A stretch of DNA of 64,000 bases from Trifolium pratense (Eukaryota; Streptophyta; Magnoliopsida; Fabales; Fabaceae), in the NCBI RefSeq assembly GCF_020283565.1, contig NC_060060.1, positions 36,270,001-36,334,000 of the forward strand, read 5' to 3'. This document shows, piece after piece, positions 31,347-43,500 of this stretch. Each line of letters starts with the position of its first letter. Within the stretch, counting starts at the first letter, position 1. A program made the translations under genes and the position numbers. The notes under the pieces were generated by a model, which had not been told where the DNA came from, did no database searches, and saw only the letters and a program-made list of their open reading frames with translations.

Positions 31347-34129
31347 TTTGATGAGATGTTGTCTAGCTTCAAACTATGTTATTTTGAAGCACTTGATGTG
31401 TATATATATACACACTAGAAATGAATCAAATGTGATATAAAGTTAGAATGGGATAGTTTAACAAATTTAAACTAAGAATGAAAAGAGTTAAGGAGTTAAT
31501 AGTCACCGGTGTAAGTTATAGTGAAGATGAAAAATATTATTATTATTTTTGGATATTTTTATAAAAAATAATTGATTTTTTTAGGTTAATTGAATAGCTG
31601 ATTATTTTTATAAAAACAAATATTATATACTAAATATAGTTGTTCATCATGTACCAAAAAATAATATATATAGTTGTTCATAATTATGCAATTAAATAAT
31701 AATAATGGTTATTAAATGATCACCTATAAGAAACAACTCATTTGAATTTATCTCGATTTCGAATTTGTGTATTCATATGTTGTATGTTTTTATAGGTAAT
31801 GACAGCTTAACCTTTAGCAGATTAAGATTAAGATTATTAAGATATAATATATGGATATGTTCATGTACCACATGCATCTAAATAATTAGCCATCAAAGAT
31901 ATATATGAATATGACCATACGCGGAGATTGGTTGGTGGATGTGGATATGATGTGGAAGGATAAAATTGACAACACACTTATTTATTTGTACATATTTGTC
32001 TGTAATGTATGGTAAAGTACTGAAGCTTCTAGTAAAGAATGAATGTCATAATGTCCTACAGTTACATAATATGGTGAATATAATGCCAAATCCCATTTAG
32101 CTGGTGCAATCGATAAAAATCATTAGAGAAGATAGGATCTCCACGGTCTATGTTGGATGGATGGCTAGACCTATATATATTTCAAGTTAATCTGCCACTC
32201 GATCAATCGTATATGATTTTATATTAATAATAATATTTTAATTCAATGATTGGGCGATTGGCTGAAGTTCAATTATAGAGGAATATTTTATTTCGTTTCT
32301 AGTTTGTCTTTTTGTTGCACGGTGGCAGTTTTTAGCATACCACTTTCCATAAATTAGAGATAGAAGTAATAATGTTAAATGATAATGAGTACACTAAGTA
32401 TCTTAAATACTAAGTGATCTTATCTGGATTAGAGATAATTTTATAGGTGGTGTTCCTTTTTCGTTCTGGTAAATGGGATGGACATTGTGTACATGCAGGT
32501 GCTTCAATGTTTAACCAAGTGTGAGTGTGAAGTAAGATTTTCAGAGAATGTTAGAATGTATCTGACTCCATTGTATGAGTAGAGTATATATAGTCCCTAA
32601 GGTTGGGCCAAGGACGTTGATGGACATGTTTCATGCCATCAATGGCTACTGGAAAAATGGTTGAAGAGTCATGATGAGCAGTGACAGTTAATGTCCATCA
32701 TTCCGGTGGTCGGCCGTTACAATATGATTGTATATTGTGACCATTGACCTGAGTTTGGTTTTCGTGAGCTGCTCCATAATTGGGCCGTGCTTGACGGTCC
32801 AAAAAGAGGATCTCCTCATCGATTGTGCTTTAGGCCCAATCGAGAACAATACTTCATCCGACCTTATTTATAAGCAAAAATTATTTTTTAGATTCATTGA
32901 AAAATCAATATATTTAGTCTATATTTAAGCTAGATACATTAGTTGTCGATGAATATACAAAAAGTAACTTTTGCTGGAGGAAGTATATTTTTGTGAAAGT
33001 TTTATGAAAATGTGTGAAGTCAACTTTTAAAAAATTAAATAATTTCTTTAAATAGAATGATTAAAGAATACTCCAAAAATACTCGTTAACAATACCCTGA
33101 TAATATTACTAATGTAATGTAATAAAAAAATAATAGGTGTGCATTTCATTTGCGTGGCCTCTATAATATTTATTAGAAGTTGTTGTGTTTAAGTTTAAGA
33201 CGCCAGTGAGTTGCTTATAAAAAAAAAAAAAAAGATGCCAGTGAGTTGGGTTGTCAAATTCAATTTGTCATCAATTAATTAATTAATATTTTAATGCTAA
33301 ATTACAAATATTTTTTGAACGTGTCAGAGTCCAAAAAACAAAACATGTATTGAATTTATGATCACATGAAATGTGAGGTGGAAACCATAGGAGGTGTTCA
33401 CGAGTTAGCACTTAGCAAGTAAATAGTAAATACACAGACTTTATAAAAGGAATCAAATGCATGCACATGCCAATGCGTTGGCTGGTTGGTTTCTAGTATA
33501 CATTAAATTATAGTAATTAATTTGTTACAACCACGAAAAAATACCATTTGCATAGATTTTTGTTGGGTTGGACCATGCTAGTATGTTATATTCATTATCG
33601 CATGCTATGTTGGGAAATCAACTACTGATATATTTTCGTATGATATACTCACTCCATCTCATATTATAAGGTAAAAACTCATTTTTTTCATGTTTCAAAT
33701 TACAAGAAAAAAGCCTAATTTTTATCATTTTTAAGATAAACTTTTACTTAATTTACTCTCTCTCTTCTTTTTCTCATAATCAATAACTAATAAAAACTGT
33801 TTTTACATCTTCCCATGAAACTTATTTCAACAAGCATACAAAAAGTCAACATTTAAATTATCATATTTTACTTTTTTTAATAAGTGTGAAAATATATTTT
33901 TTGCCTATATTATGGAACGGAAGGAGTATATCAGATAAATATTACTTCCTCCATTAAAAAATAAGGAAAATGTTAAACAGTGCCCCCGAACACTAGTTAG
34001 AGAAGTAAAAATAGTAATTTAGCATAGAAACTTGTGCAGTCAATTCTCAAAAGTTAAAAAAATGTTACTTTCTATTTAAAATTTTCTTTTTTTGATTTTT
34101 TTAACCAGTGCCCCGAGAACACCAGTTAG
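31347..34129. other. Intergenic DNA with MITE and LTR-like pieces
   Basis: No gene. About 32440-32870 has LTR-like character (TATA-like AGAGTATATATAGTCCC, GGGCC-rich 3' part, weak similarity in style to the LTR at 20880) but I found no paired end or duplication, so it is only a possible remnant. A Stowaway-like MITE lies at 33648-33926, and a CGAACACTAGTTA repeat copy at 33968-34134. Confidence 0.45.
33648..33926. mobile_element. Stowaway-like MITE, 279 bp
   Basis: Left end CTCACTCCATCTCATATTAT and right end ATATTATGGAACGGAAGGAG are imperfect inverse complements of the CTCCNTCCG type, flanked by TA dinucleotides. The interior is AT-rich and non-coding. Confidence 0.7.
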
Positions 34130-34134
34130 TATAC
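33968..34134. repeat. CGAACACTAGTTA family repeat copy (interrupted by the solo LTR)
   Basis: TGTTAAACAGTGCCCCCGAA with CACTAGTTAG at one end and AACCAGTGCCCCGAGAACAC with CAGTTAGTAT at the other. Related copies lie at about 10534-10700, 16763-16955 and 63005-63160. The solo LTR is inserted at its right end. Confidence 0.55.
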
Positions 34135-35299
34135 TGATAGAAATTTTGCAAGTATACAAAATAATCGCTAGTAGTAAAAATTATCGATCCTCAGGGATTG
34201 AGATTAATATAAAGCAAAACAATTAAACTATTACTTGATGAAATTAAAATACATTTGGGGGGTTTGCACTGCAAGTTGTTTGACAATTTGAAAGTAAAAA
34301 TATTGAATTCAACAATTAAAAAAAAGATTGGGTTTGTTTCGAATCCCTCATATTTCACTATGGATGTTAGCGTCTAATACCCTTATGATGATCAATTCAA
34401 TTATCACGACGGTTCAACTAAGCCACTATACCCATTCTCATGGTGTATAACTCACTATTTTACACTATAATCCCCTAATCTCTTAGGCCAATTGAATAGT
34501 TAAAATAGACAAACATTGAACGTTAAACCATAAGTCACAACCCCTAATTCTCTATCTCTAGATCAATTACAAGGTTGAACGATCAATTTAGGTCCAATTC
34601 ATACAATTAATCTCTTAATCAATATGAATCTCAAATCATACATGAACATTCATCAATGCACATAAGCATTAAACACAAATATTGATTGAATAGAAAATTG
34701 AATTAATCAAAAGAGTATCAATACAAAACTAACATGTGAAACCCATAGATTCATACAAGTTCATCTTACAAAACCCAATCGAAGACAATTTAGCTACACA
34801 TTAAACTAAATAAACAGTGAAAGAAAGAAAATAGAACCAAGAACTTGCATCATGGTGTCACCCACGTCAATCTCTCTTCTATCGCACTGTTCCTCTGTTT
34901 CTCCTTTTCTTTCCCAGCGTAACTCCCCTCCTGTTCATGTGTTCTTCCTCTTTCTTATAGCCACCAGCACTATGTTGTTGTCCATTCCTCTTTCATGTGT
35001 CCTTCAATTCCAAGACCTAAAGGCTTTTTCTACTGGGCCAAGTGTCAATATAAGCAAATGTCTTTATCTTTTAATTTACTATTCACACCACACTCACCCA
35101 TAAACATATTATTAAGTTGAACAAAGAAAATAAAAACTACACAAAATATTATTTTAATAGAGAAAAATATTTATTTGACTCAATAAATCAAAACTTGCAA
35201 TTTATTTAAAATGACTTTAAATTAAACACTAAACTAATAAAATTTTATTAAAACTTAATTAAAAAGACTCTAAAATAGCGACCGATGAGGATCTCATCA
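34135..35299 (-). mobile_element. Solo LTR, 1165 bp
   Basis: Begins TGATAGAAATTTTGCAAGTA and ends GATGAGGATCTCATCA; both strands therefore start TG and end CA. The 5-base duplication TATAC flanks it (34130-34134 and 35300-35304). There is no internal region or second LTR, so it is what remains after recombination between two LTRs. Minus orientation is inferred from the terminal AAAATTTCTATCA phrase that such elements often have at the 3' end. The frame at 34852-35103 is inside it and is not a gene. Confidence 0.82.
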
Positions 35300-35659
35300 T
35301 ATACTCTAAAAATAAATGTCACAGTTGTATGTAGAATATTGTTTTTAAATATCAATTTTTTATAACTTTTACTAATAACATTTCAAAATAAATGAACACT
35401 AGTATTTTGTGGTGCCCTCTAGACAAAGTTGTGCTTTATAAAGAGGGTGTTTTTTTTCCGTTAAAAATAATTTGAAATGCATTTTTCGAACTTCTTTTAC
35501 CACTAAAAATAATATTTAAATTAGAAGAAGTACGAAAAATACATTTCAAACTTATTTGGTAAAGGCAACAAAAGATTGTCGAGGGAAGAGAATATTTCAT
35601 ATATTATCCGTGTGGGCACATCCAAAAGCAGGGCCCAAATTGATTTGTATAGGCTTTTA

Positions 35660-35895
35660 GATGTTTTCTCTCCCCACCCCCCGTGATTCTTTTATACCCC
35701 CTGAATTTCCAATTTTACCCTTGCAAAAAACTTCGGTTTATATAAACCGAAGTTTTTTTTGCCTTGAAAACCGAAATTTACTTTGAATTTGTACTACAAA
35801 AAATTCGGTTTCTGCGAAGCGAAGTTTTTTGCAAGGGCAAAATCGGAATATTGGGGGGTATAAAAGAATCACGGCGGGTGGGGAGAGAAAACATC
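35660..35895. mobile_element. MULE-type MITE, 236 bp
   Basis: Inverted ends of about 75 bases: GATGTTTTCTCTCCCCACCC on the left and its complement GGGTGGGGAGAGAAAACATC on the right, continuing through GTGATTCTTTTATACCCCC. The 9-base duplication AGGCTTTTA is at 35651-35659 and 35896-35904. An inner palindrome (AACTTCGGTTTATATAAACC then GAAGTT) lies near 35730-35755. Confidence 0.85.
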
Positions 35896-36658
35896 AGGCT
35901 TTTAATATTAGGCTTTCAATATTAGAGAAAACAGAAGGTCCACTAATATTGAATGTGGATTCAAGCCCGAAATAATTAATGTACATGGGAGGAGACCCAA
36001 TAGGTAGTGACACCTATGACCATGATAGTACTACGAGGTGTTCAATGCACCTATTGTTACTAAGAAAGGATCTACTATTTTTAGTTTAAGAATCGATTAA
36101 TCCGAGATATCAATTCCACCATCCATTAGTGGAGTAAGCTTATTTAAAAGTCAGTGTTTTTTTGCTCTTATGGATTAACCCAACGACAGAAATGACATTA
36201 GAAAAAATTTGAACTTGAGACATCGAGAGGAACAATATAAAAATTCAAAATTTCACCACATGGATTGGGTTTAGGGAAGGCCAAAGCAATTTAGAGGCCC
36301 TACTAACTTCAAATTTACGATTCGATTCATCATCAACAAAAGATCAAACTCACATCGCATTTTGACTCATAACAATATGATTTTCTTTTTCATTTTATAC
36401 ATTTACGGTGTTTGTATTTTTATACACAAATTCATGTTACTTGATGAAAGAAAATAACTCTATCAATTTTCCAAGTAATTTGAAATTATTAAAATACAAA
36501 CACGTGAATAATTTATTAAAAAATGTTGTATTGGTTGAATGGTTAAATGCTTAGTCCAAAGGCAAGCATGCTTGGGCTTGAATCCCATCAATAAATAAAA
36601 CTTTTGGAATTTTTTAATTAATTAATAAATATAACAACAAACTAAAAATCGATTTCAC

Positions 36659-36806
36659 CGATCGTTAGTTGGTTCAGTGGTGATTGGTGCTGAATTTGAT
36701 AGAGAGGACCACAGTTCGATCCCCCGCAACTGCGATCGGGAGGGGGCTGCAACCACTTGATACCAGAACTGACCCCGAACCATATTAAACTAGTGATGAA
36801 AAAAAA
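36659..36806 (+). mobile_element. Au-type SINE, plus orientation
   Basis: TTAGTTGGTTCAGTGGTGAT as A-box region, AGTTCGATCCC as B box (36713-36723), then GCAACTGCGATCGGGAGG, AACCACTTGATACCAGAACT and a terminal A-run. Flanks AATCGATTTCACC and AATCGACTTCGTTTCACC suggest a target duplication. About 148 bp, near full length. Confidence 0.82.
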
Positions 36807-37109
36807 TCGACTTCGTTTCACCATTCAACAAAACATGATCCCACTTCACATATTGACTCATAACAACACAACTATCGAGTTCTTTTTATGCCTTTAAATT
36901 TTTCATTTAGAGAAACTAGTGTTATTTGATGAAAGAAAATAACTCTTTAACGTAATTTGAAATTGTTAGAATACAAATACGTGCTTTGGTTTGAATCCCA
37001 TCAATGGCAAGTTTCGAACTACAGTCCTCTTGTTACATTAAAAACACCACAACCACCAGACCAACTAAGATATATTAGTAAAATAAATTGCTAAAAGTAT
37101 ATAGATACG

Positions 37110-37355
37110 AGATTTACTTTTGCTATCCTATCAGTTCGCATGTCCTACGCATTTCCTGTTTTACCTCTCCGCTACTTTAGTAGCGGACGTTATAAAGATG
37201 ATATTTTTTGAAAAATATCGTCCATTACTTAAGTAACAGACGTTATAAAGGTATGATATTTTTGAGGGTGTCCTCTACCTAAATAGCGGACGGAGATATT
37301 TTGACAAATTCGTAGGGCACGCGAGAAAATGATAGAGTGACAAAAGTAAATCTTT
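37110..37355. mobile_element. Palindromic MITE-like element
   Basis: The left end GATTTACTTTTGCTATCCTA and the right end GATAGAGTGACAAAAGTAAATC are imperfect inverse complements; inside, GTAGCGGACGTTATAAAG, AAGTAACAGACGTTATAAAG and AATAGCGGACGG recur. No convincing target duplication. Confidence 0.5.
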
Positions 37356-38929
37356 ATTAGATACCATATAATTAGTTTTGTTATGGTCCTATAAATTGGA
37401 GGTCCATCTCCATAGGGCCGGATGAGTTGGGCCTAAGCCGGCCATAGTTGGGTCCAACAATTTATGAGTGGAGGGAGAGGAAGGCTTTGGATAAAAGAAA
37501 AGATAAAAGCGAAATGAAAGAAATGATAATGCGTCAACTTGAATAAGCCAATGAGATAATTTTCTTTTCCTTCATAATACGAAATTTTCCAAAATAGGAA
37601 AACTGAAATTACATTCAAGTAGAATTTTGGATGACTTACATAAATTCTTCAAATCCAATATGTGTTGTTATAATACTCTATAAATAAAAATAATAATATT
37701 AATCCTAATTATCCATTTAATTCTCTACAAAAATACTTTCTAAAATTAGGTGCAAAATTGCTCTATCCTCCTTACTCCAACTTCCGAAGAATGTCTAAAG
37801 TGCTGTTTGCATGTTGAGGTTTGGCAACTTTCAAAGAGTAAAAGAACTCAAGTTGGTTCAAGAAAAAATGTAGTCCAACGAATTATAGCTATTTTTATTT
37901 TTATGAACTTATAGCTAGTTAATTATAAATTTTTTGCTATCTCATAGTTGATGGAAACATTGTTATATGTTGCATATCTAAGTTAAAGACCGAACTTAAG
38001 ACATTTGTTAAACCAGAAAAGATTTGCGCTATCTCATTTAAACACTCTTTACGTAATTATTTTTTTTTTTAATATTTAAAAATGATCTAAATAAAATGTT
38101 TTAAGTTAAAAAGATAATTTTAAAAAAATTCTTAAGCAAGGAATACCCGACAAAGTTCTCTTTATAAACTAATCATTCAAGTGGTGATAAACAGGGAAAT
38201 GATCTATGGCACTGTATTTTAGTAAAAGTTGTGTTATCCTAATAAATTCGGTTAGATTTTGAAGACTTTTATTTTGTAAGTTAGTTATTTAATTCTATGG
38301 TTTAAATTAAATATAAAAATAGTGTTTAAGAAACATATACAGCTACTGTACTGTATCACTTAATTTGTTGTGGTGAACGTGGCAGTTGAAAGAAACTTCT
38401 ATTGAACAACCAAGTTGAGTCCTTAGATAGGAAGGAGTATGACCCATAACTTTCCCCTAATTTTCATTAATAGGCGGCACCAAACTATGGCGTGAATTTA
38501 GACCAATTTTTGCTTCCTCTTTCTCACCATACTTTTGTATATTTGTTTAGAGAAGAAAAAGAAAGATCCATTGACTTGCTACTTGCTACTTGCTACTTGC
38601 TACTGTACCATTCTCACACTACTTGCTCTTTCTCATGTCTCAATTATTAATATAACAGCTCGTTTAAGGTTTTAAATTAATTAAAAAGGGCCCCAAGACT
38701 TATAATGCAACCCAAACTTGGTCTTTAATTAGTAGTAATTAACGAGAACGAGACCTTTAGTCATTGTAAAAAACACAAGACCTTTAGTAAAAAAAAAAGA
38801 CCTTTAGTAAAACACAAGAATAATTTTAATGACAATACAACAATTACATGTGGATGGATATCAATTCATATATCAATGATCAATGACACATCATTGTTTC
38901 TACTAGGCAAAACATTCCAAATTTGTGTA

Positions 38930-39860
38930 ATTTGTTCGGCAAGATAACTATTCCTAAGGTTAAATTCCATGATAAGCTTATTTGAACTCATAGTATAGAT
39001 GATTATCTTAATTTTAAAGAGGCTTATAAGCTTCAAAGGCCTCCAAGTCCGTTGCTCCCTTTAGAGACTCCCGCATAACAAGTTACCTACTAATGAAAAT
39101 ATGTGCTCCAGATGTTGTGTTATTGTTTCTAAATGTGATATTTGTGATCCTAGCCAAAAATCCTCTTTGCATCTTTTTTGTCTGTGTCGTTACGCCAATC
39201 AAATTTGGAGTTGGTTACAACATATCATTGGTATAAGTCTTGGTCTGGCCAGTGCAAACTTGTCATTCAGAGTGTCGTTATTATTATTTTTAATACTATT
39301 TGATTCTGCAGAAATAGTTGCAAGTTTCAGGATATAAAAAAAATTGATTGGAGATATGCTATCAATTCTATTATTTTTAATTTTTTCCTCGGTGGAAATT
39401 ATACTAGCGTTTCAGCTGCTCCTAACATGAAAGAATTTGTAATTTTTAAAGCTTTTGATGCGAAGAATCTTCCTCATAAGGATCCTAAAATCAAAGAGAT
39501 CTTGTGGCATTCTCGTTTAATTTCTTGAACAAAATGCAACCCATATATGGAGCTGCTCATTGTAGTCTTGGCAATGCAGTATGTGGTGGTGTGTTCAGAG
39601 ACTATCAAGTTAATTTTAGGTTGTTATGCTTCCAATATTGGTGTATCCTTTGCTCTCAATATTGAATTAATGGGAGCTATTTTGGTCATTGAAATTGCTT
39701 TTAATAAAAGTTGACATTATCTTTGGCTAGAAACTAATTTACAACTTGTTACCTTGTCTTTCAAGCAGCTTCACATTATTCCTTAGGAACAGATGAAAGA
39801 ATTGTATGCATCTTTTTTCTCAAATGTATTTTAAAGTCATTTATATTTTCAGAGAATGTA
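38930..39860 (+). pseudogene. LINE ORF2 remnant (zf-RVT and RNase H regions)
   Basis: Broken coding sequence. CDICDPSQKSSLHLFCLCRY with ANQIWSWLQHIIG is the zf-RVT region; about 39590-39790, in another frame, gives YASNIGVSFALNIELMGAIL and LWLETNLQLVTL, the plant RVT_3 RNase H region. Stops and shifts separate them. Distinct from the LINE at 10949 in sequence and state of decay. Confidence 0.7.
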
Positions 39861-40509
39861 ATTGTTGCGTTGATAAATTGTAGACATGTTGATTAAATTC
39901 TTTTTAATAAGTTTTGGAAATTTTAGACATATAGATTAAATTCCATAAAATACACATTGCACATTTTTTTTTTAATAAGTTTTCAAACATAAACAAATTT
40001 TATTTTTCCTTTCCTATGGTTACCAATGAAGTTATTTGTGTGTGAGAAAAAGTCAGAGGTGGGAGACCACTTCAACTGTAATAGTATTGACCTATAGCAT
40101 ACAACTCCACTCCCCTTATAAATACATGTGATGTGATTGGAGAGTAGATACTCCAATTCACGGTTCAAACCCATAGAGAGAGAGAGAGATACTAGTAATA
40201 TAATTTCCCATTCCCATTAAGAAGGAAAATCATTTAGTGGACAATTTCAATTTCATTACACAACCCAACCTCTTACATACCCATTGGTTGCTTTGCCCTT
40301 CTTTTCTGATTCATTCTCTTTTGAGTATTTCAATCCACCTTGTTCCTTCTCTTAGTAAATAATATAATTTTTGAACTCTATTTGTGTTTGCATAAAAAAA
40401 AAACAAAAAAAATATAGATCAAGCCTATTACCTCAAGAAAGGTACAAATATATTTAGTGCATATTAGTATAGAAGATTATTTTAGTGATTTGAGTTAGAT
40501 CAAATCAAA
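39861..40509. promoter_or_regulatory. Presumed promoter and 5' UTR of the CER1-type gene
   Basis: TATAAATA at about 40117-40124 is a candidate TATA box, followed by a GA run (40176-40188) and a leader of up to about 360 bases. I see no start codon in good context before 40510 that fits the family. The transcription start is not determined. Confidence 0.35.
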
Positions 40510-43500
40510 ATGGGTGCTCCTTTATCATCATGGCCATGGGAGAATTTTGGAATATTCAAGGTACATACAAATAGCAACATCTATATATGTATGTTTCTTT
40601 CTTCTTATGATAAAAAAATAAAAAATTTGTGTTACTAACATAGTTTTAAATTTTGTAGTATGTATTTTATGGGCCAATTTTTGGAAAAGTGTTGTATGAA
40701 GTGTTTTATGAAGAGAAACACTCAATCTCAAACCTTAGCTGGTGGTGTCTTCATTTGATCATACTATGTGGTCTAAGAGTTATGTTGCACGTGTTATGGA
40801 GTTCTTATAGTAACATGCTTTTTCTTACTAGAAATCATAGGATTCTTCAACAAGGTGTTGATTTCAAACAGATTGACAAAGAATGGAACTGGTAATTAAT
40901 TAAACATCTTAATATATGTTGAAAAATTATTTGGTACATATAAATATGTGTGACTAATTAAATTTTGATTTTTTTGAAATAGGGACAATTTCTTGATTCT
41001 TCAAGCACTTGTTGCTGCCATAATTTGCTATATTTTCCCATTTCTTCAACATCTTCCTCTATGGAATGTGAAAGGTTTTATTGTTGCTTTGATCTTACAT
41101 GTGGGAGTTTCAGAGCCACTTTATTATTTGGTACATAAGAAATTTCATGAAGATTATCTTTTCAAAAACTATCATTCACTTCATCATTCATCTCTTGTAC
41201 CAACTCCTTTAACTGGTGAGTTTTTTAGATCTTCATTTTAATTTTTTTAAGACTTGTCACTTGTGTCAAAGAAAAAAACACTTTGTCACATGTATTATGT
41301 TTTTGGAAACTGTCCATTTATTAAGGAAGACTATAGTTGTTGCATAGCTTATTTTGTTTCATCATATCTTGTAGATTTAAATATCATTTTAGAATTTATA
41401 TACGCTCGATTAACACGGTAACATTTTTTTACGCATACATCTAATTAAATCATTCAATACAATGATGTTGTATTGTTATATTAGTTATTGGAATATTTTT
41501 GGAAATTTAATTGGACACAGTGAAATGTGATTGAATGTATGCGTAAAGAAAATTCTACCAACCATGATTAATATTTTTATATTTTACTTTTTTTTGCAAA
41601 CTACGTGTAAATATTTGATTGGTGATTGAATATGATTTGTGTTGGTGCAGCTGGAAATGCAACATTTTTGGAACATGTTATTTTAACGGCTGTGATTGGA
41701 ATCCCAATTTTTGGGACTTCTATGATGGGATATGGATCTGCAAGTTTGGTATATGGCTATGTGTTGATTTTTGATTTCCTAAGATGTTTTGGGCATTGCA
41801 ATGTTGAAATTGTCCCACACAAATTATTTGAGGCATTACCATTTCTTAAATATGTGATATACACACCAACGTAAGTTATATTAAATTTATTCACATTTTT
41901 ACTATTTTTTTTACTACATTACAGCTAATTTGGCCCTTGAGTAGCAAAGTACAAATCTTTGTTACACTCATTACATATTCAATTGTCAGACACATGAGAT
42001 GAGATGAGATAGCCCCCTCATTGATTGATTTCTGCCTACTTATTGGTGTGGAAAGTGATGAGCATTTACTTCCCCATCACCAAATTTAAATGTGAACCAT
42101 AATACTTCAATATTTATATATTAGACAAAACCATATAGCAATAGCAGCATGTTGGGGTTGATTGGATGATAAAAGGAGAAAAATAATTATATAATTTTGA
42201 GGAATTTTAGGAAATATAATAAAATTGATTTTTATTTTATGGGCTTAAATGCACTTTTGGTCCCCCTATTTTCAAAAAAATGAAGTTTTGGTCCCCCTAT
42301 TTTAAAAACCAACTTTTTGGTCCCCCTATTTTCATTTTTTTTTTAGTTTTGATCCCCCATCCTATTTTGGGATTAATTTTGTTGATGTGGCCTTGCAACT
42401 AATGATGTGGCAACATTCATGTGGACAAATTTAATATCCATGTCATTATCATATATTTTTAAATTCAATAAAGCTTTATTTATAAAATATTTTAATTGTT
42501 AGAATTATATATTCAACTGAAATAATAATTGTTAAATCTTATAAAATATGAAATTTGAAACCCTAATTATCAAACCTTCAACTACTAGAATTTTATTCAC
42601 CGTCGGAGAGAATCATTCCTTATGGATTTCACTAATCCTATGGTTTCCGTTCAAACTCAACAATTTTTGGATTTTTAAAAACGAAAAGAAATTAGAGATG
42701 ATTTTGTGTTTCAATAGAAATTACTCATACTCTTTAAACTATCTATGACTTTGGATGAGTTTGAATGAAAACCCAAAAATTGTTTTAAGTTTGAAGTTTA
42801 ATTCTAGATTGGTTTTATATAAAGTTGGATGATGATAAAAGTTGAAGGTTCTTGAAACACAAAACTTGCTTTCAATATGCAATTGTTTGATATGAATCAA
42901 AGAGGATCATGTCCATGTTGTGATTGTTTGTTTTTTCTTAGGTTTAATAAATTAGAGGTTGTGAATTTTTGGATTTTTTATTTTAATGAACTTTCTTAGG
43001 TTTAATTAAATTATTTTATAAAATAAGTTTTATTGAATTAAAAACAAATAATGACATGGATATTAAATTTGTCCACGTGGACGCTGATATGCATTAGTGA
43101 CAATGCCACATCAACAAAATTAGCCTTAAAATGGAATGGGGGATCAAAACTCAAAAAAAAATTAAAATTGGGGGACTAAAAAGTTGATTTTTAAAATAGG
43201 GGATCAAAACTTCATTTTTTTGAAAATAAGGGGATCAAAAGTGCATTTAAGCCTATTTTATTTTATAATTACATTAATGTTTATCTAAGTTTTTCCAAGT
43301 GTCTCCCTTCTTCTCCACACAAAATCAAAGTTTTAAAATCGAATCAAACCGCCTAATTGAAGGGATTGAACTGGTAACAAATTAGTTGATTGGTTGGTTT
43401 GATCTGATTATAATTTAGTTTGGTTGAATCGGAGTTGAACTGGATCAATCATTTTTCATTTTTTTTGTTTGCTTTTACCTTCTTAATACTCTTTTTTTTT

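Larger units (their letters stand above)
35305..38930. other. Intergenic DNA rich in small repeats
   Basis: Contains a MULE-type MITE, an Au SINE, a palindromic element and a possible tRNA-like SINE piece at about 36523-36606 (GGTTGAATGGTTAAATGC, GGGCTTGAATCCC). The repeat ACTTGCT occurs four or five times in a row at 38575-38603. No gene. Confidence 0.5.

Noticed and set aside
32440..32870. A second solo LTR
   Set aside because: LTR-like style and TATA-like sequence, but no TG...CA ends with a matching duplication could be found; kept only as a possible remnant.
34852..35103. 83-codon open frame resembling a secreted protein
   Set aside because: Fully inside the solo LTR; no family support.
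42548..42748. 66-codon open frame in CER1 intron 4
   Set aside because: Inside the MULE-like element; no similarity to transposase or other proteins that I can see.
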